A stretch of 64,000 nucleotides of DNA from CANKJK01 sp040081715 (GTDB lineage Bacteria > Acidobacteriota > Vicinamibacteria > Vicinamibacterales > UBA2999). Under the pieces are notes generated by a model. That model was not told the DNA's origin and did not search any database. It saw only the letters and a list, made by a program, of their open reading frames with translations. How positions within the stretch are numbered: position 1 is the first letter of the stretch; every line of letters begins with the position of its first letter. Of the stretch, positions 58,241-64,000 are shown one piece after another. Where the stretch lies: assembly GCA_040081715.1 (NCBI GenBank), contig JBEBFY010000002.1:269453-333452 (forward strand), written 5' to 3'. Position numbers and translations under genes: made by a program.

Positions 58241-59958
58241 CGCTTCCCTGCCAGCGCGACCGGCGCCAACACCTGAACCGACTCAATCCAGATCCGGCCG
58301 GCGCTCCCCGATGGCGTGTTGACGGTGTCCACGACCACAAGCACGGAACGAACATCCGCCATCGCTGGCTCGGCGGACTGGCCGGCCGCCAGGGGCCGCA
58401 CCCGGCCCGGCTGCAGCGTCACGGTGCGAGCGGTGCCATCCACGTAGGCGGACTGCCGCCATCGCTCGTCGCCCTTCGGGCCAGCCACTCGCAGCTCGAC
58501 GGAAACACGCATCGGCCTGTCCGCCCGGATGCGTAACTGAACCGCGCCGGCGCCGGCAAGTCCGTCGACGGGCAGCGCGGCGGCCGCGAAGGGACCGGCG
58601 GACTCAGGCCCCGACAAAGCGTACCGGAAGAGCGTCTCCGTCCGGGCGCGCCCGGCGGTGACCACATCGACAGCCGCGTCTGACGGGGTGCTGTGCTCGA
58701 CGGTCCAGTCCTCCGGCCGTGGCGTGCGCATGACGCGTCCCACTGACCCTCGCTCCACCACCGGCGCTGAAGGCGGACGGCCCCACGCGGCGCCCCTGCC
58801 GGCGAAGATCGGATTGGAGACGATCCACGGCACGGGTGGCGTACCGGGTGCGGCGGGCAGGCCCACCTCGACGCGGTACACCGCGACCTCGTCAGCGAAC
58901 TCCCGGTCGAGCGAGGTCCCCTCCACCTCGGCAATGCGCACGCCGTTGCGGATGAGCCCGATCCGCGCCTCCGGCGGCCCTGGGATCCGCACCTGCACGC
59001 GTACGGGCCCCGCGAGCGGCAGCCCATCCCCGCCGGTGGCCACATTCAGACCGCTCGTCGCGACGAAGTCCAGATGGGCCGGTCCGGCCAGCGCGTCCAC
59101 GACCGTAAAGCTGTGCCCGAACCGCACAGCGCTGAGCACGCGATCCGCGTCCTCGGCGGGCTGGCCCGAGAAGCCGACGCCCGTGAGGGAGACCGAGAAC
59201 GTCTGAAACAGCGGCCCATACCCCGGTAACGGAAGGGACAACCGCCGCCACCACCGGGCATCGTCCTCGTCGCCGCCGCCCATCCGGGCATGCGCGTCGG
59301 CCGCGGCCACCGTCACAAGCCTGCGATCGCGGGTGAACTCGTCCCAGCGCGCGAGCGCCGCCTCGGGCCGGTCGAGCATCGTGGCAAGCGCACCGACGGG
59401 CCTGATGGCGTACGGCAGCAGCAGTCCCATGAGAGACCAGCGCGATTCATCCCGCCACTCGCTGTCGGCGTTGAGCCACTCGAACCCGGTCAGGTCCGCA
59501 TCCCATGCCCGCCACGTGAGTGAGCGCTTGGCGGACCCGACGTGGGCCGCCATGGCGAACCCGCCCAGCCGGTTGATGTCCTCCACGACATCGGCTCCGG
59601 TGCCCCCCAGCCGGTACGGCGCCTGCCCGATACCCAGGCCGAGCACGTGCCCATCGGTGGTCGTCACCTCGACGGCATCGATCACCAGCACACCGTTCAG
59701 GTAGGCAGGCGCATCGGGTTCCCGCGTCCCGTCGCCGTGGTCCGTCACGATCACGAACTGCAGCCCGGCTCTGGCTGCCGCGGCCGCCACATCGGCGACC
59801 GTGCCACCACCGTCGGAGCGCCGGGTGTGCACGTGGAGGACACCACGCACGGGCCGCGGCCCCTCGCCCGCGGCATCGACCGCACTCGCACGCGGGGGCA
59901 ATGTTGCCAGCACGAGCAGGGCCAGCACGAGCAGAGCGGCCACGGCGACACGTGTCAT
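58237..59958 (-). CDS. Secreted PHP-domain phosphoesterase-like protein
   Basis: 573 residues: signal peptide (LLVLALLVLATLPP, cleavage after ASA near residue 26), PHP domain (about 35-260) with metal motifs GVLHVHTRRSDGGG, VIVTDHGDG and VAAADAHARMGG, then a beta-rich C-terminal half (about 300-573) with a possible carbohydrate-binding-like fold. PHP domains hydrolyse phosphoesters with metal trios; an exported PHP enzyme with this tail has no clear known substrate. Starts inside the xerD stop (ATGA) so the two are co-transcribed; its stop overlaps the LptFG stop (CTAG). Confidence 0.83.
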   Translation of the reverse strand: MTRVAVAALLVLALLVLATLPPRASAVDAAGEGPRPVRGVLHVHTRRSDGGGTVADVAAAAARAGLQFVIVTDHGDGTREPDAPAYLNGVLVIDAVEVTTTDGHVLGLGIGQAPYRLGGTGADVVEDINRLGGFAMAAHVGSAKRSLTWRAWDADLTGFEWLNADSEWRDESRWSLMGLLLPYAIRPVGALATMLDRPEAALARWDEFTRDRRLVTVAAADAHARMGGGDEDDARWWRRLSLPLPGYGPLFQTFSVSLTGVGFSGQPAEDADRVLSAVRFGHSFTVVDALAGPAHLDFVATSGLNVATGGDGLPLAGPVRVQVRIPGPPEARIGLIRNGVRIAEVEGTSLDREFADEVAVYRVEVGLPAAPGTPPVPWIVSNPIFAGRGAAWGRPPSAPVVERGSVGRVMRTPRPEDWTVEHSTPSDAAVDVVTAGRARTETLFRYALSGPESAGPFAAAALPVDGLAGAGAVQLRIRADRPMRVSVELRVAGPKGDERWRQSAYVDGTARTVTLQPGRVRPLAAGQSAEPAMADVRSVLVVVDTVNTPSGSAGRIWIESVQVLAPVALAGKR

Positions 59959-60869
59959 GGGCGTGGATGGAAGCGGTCGTAGACGGTACGCATCCGGTGC
60001 TCGAGCACATGCGTGTAAATCTGCGTCGTGGACACGTCGGCGTGACCCAGCATCAGTTGAATCGCCCGCAGGTCAGCGCCCCGGTCGAGCAGGTGGGTCG
60101 CGAAGGAGTGCCGGAGCACATGCGGGCTGAGCCTGGCTCCAAGACCCGCCTTCCGCCCATACGCCTTCAGCACCGTCCAGAAGCCGACCCGGCTCAGTCC
60201 GCTGCCTCCCCGTGCATTGATGAACAACCGCGGACTGCTGCGCGTGCCGAGCAGCGTCGGCCGCGCCTCACGCGTGTACCGGCTGACCCACGCCGCCGCC
60301 TGGTCGCCGATCGGCACAATGCGCTGCTTGCTCCCCTTCCCCGTGCAGGTGAGATACGACACCTCCAGGTTCAGATCGGCCGGGCGCAGCGAGAGCAGTT
60401 CCGAGACCCGCATGCCTGTGGCATAGAGCAGTTCGATGAGGGCCCGGTCCCGCAGTCCACGTGGCGTCGACACATCGGGTGTCTCGAGCAGCCCGTCGAC
60501 CTCCTCGACTGAGAGGAAGGAGGGGAGAGATTTCCACGCCTTCGGCGGCCGGAGGCCGTCCGCGGGATTCCGATCGACGTGCCCGTTCAGGCTCAGGTAG
60601 CGGTAGAACCCGCGTGTGCACGCGACAACACGTGCCACCGACCGCGGCGACCGCCCTTCCGCCATCATTCCGCGGACGAATCGCTCAAGCTCGGATGCGT
60701 TCACAGACGGAACCGGCCGTTCCGCGGCAGCCGCAAACCGTGCGAGGAGCACGAGATCGCGCGCGTAGTTCTCTACGGTGTTCTGGGACAGCCGGCGTTC
60801 CACGGTCAGATGCGCCAGATACGCATCCACGCAGGCGGCCGATGAGATGGGCATCGTAATGGAAGACAC
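59955..60869 (-). CDS. xerD: Tyrosine recombinase XerD-like
   Basis: 304 residues. N-terminal SAM-like core-binding domain (about 8-95) and C-terminal catalytic domain with all active residues: Arg in GMRVSELLSLR, Lys in GKGSKQRIVP, HVLRHSFATH (His-x-x-Arg), LGHAD His and the nucleophile Tyr in TQIYTHV. Length and motifs fit chromosome-dimer resolvases XerC/XerD rather than phage integrases. GTG start at 60869 with a TACAAT box 10 bases upstream; ATG at 60854 is the alternative. No att site or mobile cargo nearby. Confidence 0.92.
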   Translation of the reverse strand: MSSITMPISSAACVDAYLAHLTVERRLSQNTVENYARDLVLLARFAAAAERPVPSVNASELERFVRGMMAEGRSPRSVARVVACTRGFYRYLSLNGHVDRNPADGLRPPKAWKSLPSFLSVEEVDGLLETPDVSTPRGLRDRALIELLYATGMRVSELLSLRPADLNLEVSYLTCTGKGSKQRIVPIGDQAAAWVSRYTREARPTLLGTRSSPRLFINARGGSGLSRVGFWTVLKAYGRKAGLGARLSPHVLRHSFATHLLDRGADLRAIQLMLGHADVSTTQIYTHVLEHRMRTVYDRFHPRP

Positions 60870-60879
60870 GGCCGAAAAG

Positions 60880-60885
60880 ATTGTA
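60880..60885 (-). promoter_or_regulatory. -10-like hexamer TACAAT upstream of xerD
   Basis: Read leftward, TACAAT (5/6) lies 10 bases before the xerD GTG, in the 20-base gap to the divergent murQ. No Shine-Dalgarno. Confidence 0.4.
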
Positions 60886-60889
60886 GGCT

Positions 60890-61966
60890 ATGTCCATCCA
60901 CCACATGCTGCCGCACCGCCCACGGTTTCAAGCCCTGCCGACTGAGGCCATCAATCGCGCCACCCTGAGCCTCGATAAGTTATCGGCGGACGAGATCGTG
61001 GACGTCATGCTCGCCGAGGATCGCCACATGCTCTCGGCGGTGCTCAAGGAGAAGGCGCGCATCGCGACAGGGGTGGAATTCATCGTCGCCGCGCTGCGTA
61101 AGGGCGGCCGACTGTTCTTCGTGGGCGCCGGCACCAGCGGGCGCCTTGGCGTCCTTGAGTCCGCGGAGATGCCGCCGACCTTCAGCACAGACCCCGATCT
61201 GGTCCAGGCGGTCATGGCAGGCGGCAACGACGCGTTCTTCTCGATGAAGGAAGGCGCCGAGGACAACTACGAGGAGGGCGCCAGATCTCTGTCGCGGATC
61301 GTCCGCAAGCACGACGTCGTGGTCGGGATATCCGCCAGCGGCATGACGCCGTTTGTCCTCGGCGCGCTGACCAGCGCCCGGCAGTCCCGGGCGCGGGTCA
61401 TCTTCGTCACCTGCGACCCGGCCAGCGAACTCCAGATGTTCGTGGACCTCACCATCGCACCCGCGGTCGGCCCGGAGGTCATCGCCGGCTCGACGCGCCT
61501 CAAGGCCGCCACCGCGACCAAGCTGATTCTGAACATGCTGACCACGGCGGCGATGGTGCGCATCGGGAAGACATACGGTCCCCTCATGGTGGACCTTCAG
61601 CCCACGTCCGAGAAGCACAAGGAACGGGCCGCGCGCATCGTGCACATTGCCACCGGGCTCAGCGTCGACGACGCCGAACGCCTGCTCCGGCGCGCGGGCT
61701 GGCACGTCAAGGCCGCCATCGTGATGCAGCGGACCGGACTGACGTACGCCAAGGCGCTGTCGCGTCTCCGGAAGGCACACGACTCCATCCGTGCCGCCGT
61801 CGGCGAAGACATCGACTCCATCCGTGCCGCCGTCGGCGAAGACATCGACTCCATCCGTGCCGTCGCCGGCGAAGACATCGAGGCGCGGGTGACCCGGGAA
61901 CTCGACAAGACCCGCTCGGCCACGACTCGGAAAGCCAGCCGTACCCGCCGCGGGGCCACCACCTAG
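60890..61966 (+). CDS. murQ: N-acetylmuramic acid 6-phosphate etherase MurQ, with repeat tail
   Basis: Splits the lactyl ether of MurNAc-6-phosphate to give GlcNAc-6-phosphate in cell-wall recycling. The 300-residue SIS-domain core has FFVGAGTSGRLGVLESAEMP near residue 75, VVGISASGMTPFVLGAL near 140 and the GSTRLKAATATKLILNML block. After the normal end there is a tail of about 55 residues: three copies of DSIRAAVGEDI then a basic segment (TTRKASRTRRG). ATG at 60890; the serine hydrolase starts 6 bases after its stop. Confidence 0.93.
   Translation: MSIHHMLPHRPRFQALPTEAINRATLSLDKLSADEIVDVMLAEDRHMLSAVLKEKARIATGVEFIVAALRKGGRLFFVGAGTSGRLGVLESAEMPPTFSTDPDLVQAVMAGGNDAFFSMKEGAEDNYEEGARSLSRIVRKHDVVVGISASGMTPFVLGALTSARQSRARVIFVTCDPASELQMFVDLTIAPAVGPEVIAGSTRLKAATATKLILNMLTTAAMVRIGKTYGPLMVDLQPTSEKHKERAARIVHIATGLSVDDAERLLRRAGWHVKAAIVMQRTGLTYAKALSRLRKAHDSIRAAVGEDIDSIRAAVGEDIDSIRAVAGEDIEARVTRELDKTRSATTRKASRTRRGATT
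61781..61879 (+). repeat. Three 33-base direct repeats inside the murQ 3' end
   Basis: Copies at 61781-61813, 61814-61846 and 61847-61879. The first two are identical; the third differs in the GTCGCCGGC stretch. The 33-base unit keeps frame and encodes 11 residues, DSIRAAVGEDI. Confidence 0.95.
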
Positions 61967-61972
61967 ACGACG

Positions 61973-63028
61973 ATGCATGGCCGCGCGCGCGAGGTCCTCG
62001 CCGCTGCCGTGGCCGCGCGGGCCTTTCCGGCCGCCGTCGCCGAGGTTGGCAGCCGTACCGAGGTGCGCTGGCGCGAAGCCTTCGGCAGCCTGACCTATGA
62101 CCGCGGCGCGCCGGCTGCCACGCTTGACACGCCGTTTGATCTCGCCTCGCTCACGAAGGTGCTGGCCACCACGCTCTGTGCGATGCAGTGCGTGGACGGC
62201 GGGGCCCTGCACCTCGATGACCGCGTCTCGGCTCATCTGCCTGAGTGGGCGCTCCAAGACCGCCAGTCCGTCACGGTGGAAGACCTCCTCACCCACTGCT
62301 CCGGCCTCCCCGCCTATCTCCCCTTCTTCCGTATGCTGCGCGGGACGGGACCAGTCACCAGCGCTATTGCCAGCACTCCCTTCGCCTACGCGCCGCGGAC
62401 CGCCTCCCTCTACAGCGACCTCGGCTTTATCCTCCTCGGGACGCTGCTCGAGCGCCTGCGCTCGCGTTCCCTCGCCGACCAGTTCCGCAGCCTGGCGCGT
62501 GCCCTGGCGGTGGGGGACTCCATCGGCTTCCACCCCCCCCGGTCAATGACCCCCGTCATCGCGCCGACCGAGCAGGACCCGTGGAGAGGTCGCCTCCTGG
62601 CCGGCGAGGTGCACGACGAGAACGCCTGGGCGATGGGCGGCGTGGCAGGCCACGCGGGCCTGTTCGGCACCGCTGAGGCCGTGGGAGTCATCGCGCGCCA
62701 CCTGCTGCAGATTCTCGACGGCCGGGCAGGGCTCTTCTCCGGGGACACCACCGCCCGGTTTACCGCCAGGCGCCGCGAGATTCCGGGCAGTTCCCGGGCG
62801 GTCGGATGGGACACGATGCTCCCGACATCGTCCTGCGGCGGCCGCATGTCGGGAACCGCCTTTGGCCATACCGGCTTTACGGGCACGTCGCTGTGGCTCG
62901 ATCCGGAGCGGGGGCTATACGCGGTACTCCTCACCAACCGGGTCCACCCCACCCGCAGCAACGACGCCATCACGCGTGTGCGTCCAGCCTTCCACGACGC
63001 TGTCTGGTCCAGCGCGGGTCGCTCGTGA
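61973..63028 (+). CDS. Serine hydrolase, beta-lactamase/PBP-like (class C fold)
   Basis: 351 residues, intact active site: SLTK in DLASLTKVLATT (about residue 58), the Tyr motif as YSDLGFILLG, and GHTGFTGTS near the C terminus. No signal peptide is seen, so cytoplasmic. It follows murQ by 6 bases, and an operon with wall-sugar recycling suggests it acts on muropeptide or anhydro-sugar products (inference); esterase or amidase activity is equally possible. It contrasts with the altered relative at 3968. Confidence 0.87.
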   Translation: MHGRAREVLAAAVAARAFPAAVAEVGSRTEVRWREAFGSLTYDRGAPAATLDTPFDLASLTKVLATTLCAMQCVDGGALHLDDRVSAHLPEWALQDRQSVTVEDLLTHCSGLPAYLPFFRMLRGTGPVTSAIASTPFAYAPRTASLYSDLGFILLGTLLERLRSRSLADQFRSLARALAVGDSIGFHPPRSMTPVIAPTEQDPWRGRLLAGEVHDENAWAMGGVAGHAGLFGTAEAVGVIARHLLQILDGRAGLFSGDTTARFTARRREIPGSSRAVGWDTMLPTSSCGGRMSGTAFGHTGFTGTSLWLDPERGLYAVLLTNRVHPTRSNDAITRVRPAFHDAVWSSAGRS

Positions 63029-63104
63029 CGCAGCCGCTGCATACCCAGTCCAGCGGCCCCGCTTGGACCCGGGCTCTGACCGGATTACCATGGTCGCAAT
63101 CCTG

Positions 63105-64000
63105 ATGGTGCGCCTGTTTCGTCTTTTGGGGCTCTGCCTCGCCGCCGTTCTCGCCGTGGCGTGCGACAAGATCCCCTTGTTCGCGCCGTCCCAGTCGACC
63201 ATCACGCTAACGGCCGGGCAGCGCGTGCTCCCCCTCAACGCCTCCGTCGAAGTCACGGCTGTCGTCGTCGAGCCCAGCGGCACGCCCGTCCAGAACGGCA
63301 CCGCCGTGCGTTTCTCCACCACGCTTGGCCGCGTGGACCCTGTTGAGGTGGAGACCAGAAACGGCGTGGCAACCACCACTTTCCATGCAGGGACCACCTC
63401 CGGCGTGGCGGATGTCCGCGCCACCTCAGGTTCCGCCGGTGGCACCTCCTCCGGCACCGGCACCACGACCACGACAGCCACCAACGTCGTGACATTCACG
63501 ATTGGTGCTGCCGCCGCCGACACCGTGACCATCCGCACCAACCCTTCAAGCGTGCCCGCGTCTGGCGGCACCGTCGAGGTCAGCGCCGTTGTCCTGGACG
63601 CGAACGGGCAGGGCATCTCCGGCATCCCGGTCACCTTCAGCGCGAACCACGGCACGCTCACCGACATCGTCTCCGTCTCGAACGCGAATGGTGTGGCCAC
63701 GGTGGGTCTGACGACAAACGTCGAGACGAGCGTGTCGGCCACGGCCGGCAGCAAGTCCACCGCGACGGCCGCCGTCGTGACCGTCCGGGGTACGCCAGCG
63801 ATCGCGGTCGCGTGTCAGGGCAGCGGATCAGCCGGCACGAGTTGCACGCAGACCGTCGGTCAGCCGATCACGTTCACTATCAAGAAGGCAACCGGCAGCA
63901 GTGCGCTGGTGTCCGCCGTGCTGGCGTTTGGCGATGGCGGCACCTCGGCACTCGGCACGCTCAGCAGTGAGGTCACGGTGTCGCACACGTACTCCTCGGC
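63105..64000 (+). CDS. Ig-like/PKD-domain surface lipoprotein (3' end cut by window)
   Basis: Open frame running off the right edge; at least 298 residues. Lipoprotein signal with lipobox LAVAC at residues 16-20 (MVRLFRLLGLCLAAVLAVAC). Two bacterial Ig-like (Big_1, invasin/intimin type) domains follow: about 30-125 (GQRVLPLNASVEVTAVVVEP, VQNGTAVRFSTTLG) and about 138-230 (VEVSAVVLDANGQGISGIPV), separated by a Ser/Thr/Gly linker. Then a PKD-like segment (VLAFGDGGTS ... VSHTYSS). Surface adhesin or structural protein. Start is the ATG at 63105 (TACCAT 13 bases before); the ATG at 63090 is an alternative. Confidence 0.85.
   Translation, partial: MVRLFRLLGLCLAAVLAVACDKIPLFAPSQSTITLTAGQRVLPLNASVEVTAVVVEPSGTPVQNGTAVRFSTTLGRVDPVEVETRNGVATTTFHAGTTSGVADVRATSGSAGGTSSGTGTTTTTATNVVTFTIGAAAADTVTIRTNPSSVPASGGTVEVSAVVLDANGQGISGIPVTFSANHGTLTDIVSVSNANGVATVGLTTNVETSVSATAGSKSTATAAVVTVRGTPAIAVACQGSGSAGTSCTQTVGQPITFTIKKATGSSALVSAVLAFGDGGTSALGTLSSEVTVSHTYSS

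Noticed and set aside
59955..60869. Integrase of a mobile element
   Set aside because: Length and motifs fit XerD; there are no att repeats, tRNA target, excisionase or cargo genes.
61973..63028. AmpC-type antibiotic resistance beta-lactamase
   Set aside because: No signal peptide and an operon with murQ; the serine-hydrolase fold alone does not show drug hydrolysis.

Overview
This 64 kb window is a GC-rich, gene-dense stretch of a bacterial chromosome. It holds about 55 protein genes on both strands, one tRNA and almost no non-coding DNA; the largest gap is about 280 bases. The genes point to a diderm (Gram-negative) bacterium: Lpt lipopolysaccharide export, a Tol-Pal system, outer-membrane barrel proteins and lipoproteins, together with an HspR-type heat-shock repressor, sigma-54 and an NtrY-like kinase. 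High GC, fused Lpt proteins and this mix of genes fit the phylum Acidobacteriota (Vicinamibacteria-like), but that placement is an inference. No phage, insertion sequence, CRISPR array or defence island is visible. The left and right window edges cut coaD and an Ig/PKD-domain lipoprotein.

Layout. 1-5.6 kb: coaD (cut at the left edge), an aminotransferase, a GlcD-like flavoprotein and a CDGSH protein, then a DUF4390-like secreted protein, a serine-hydrolase-fold protein without its catalytic residues, and a barrel protein. 5.6-11.5 kb: leftward heat-shock operon hspR-dnaJ-clpB-ftsH with an inverted-repeat operator. 11.5-17.2 kb: terC, an M48 protease, a membrane PP2C phosphatase, acylphosphatase, apt and tRNA-Arg(CCU). 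17.2-25.3 kb: a TPR protein, a peptide-binding lipoprotein with mutS, then tsaB-rimI, a YdcH-like protein and psd-pssA (phosphatidylethanolamine synthesis). 25.3-31.5 kb: a very large NtrY-like kinase, an unknown membrane protein and a PQQ-type propeller. 31.5-39.5 kb: guaA, dnaE, accA, recJ. 39.5-44.6 kb: LptC/LptA-like fusion, lptB, rpoN, rapZ. 44.6-50.4 kb: leftward tolQ-tolR-tolA-like-tolB-pal-cpoB-ssb-cupin. 50.5-55.7 kb: recN, miaB, a bifunctional nuclease, parA, parB. 56-64 kb: LptF-LptG fusion, a PHP protein with xerD, murQ with a second serine hydrolase, and the Ig/PKD lipoprotein.

How it fits together. Envelope building dominates: the two Lpt loci carry the bridge, ATPase and permease parts of the LPS exporter in fused form; Tol-Pal handles outer-membrane constriction; psd/pssA supply phospholipid; murQ recycles wall sugar. 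The most unusual general signal is at start codons. Many genes that begin a transcription unit have a -10-like hexamer (TANNNT) only 5-13 bases before the start codon and no Shine-Dalgarno sequence, which suggests leaderless mRNAs, while downstream operon genes usually carry Shine-Dalgarno sequences or overlapping starts.
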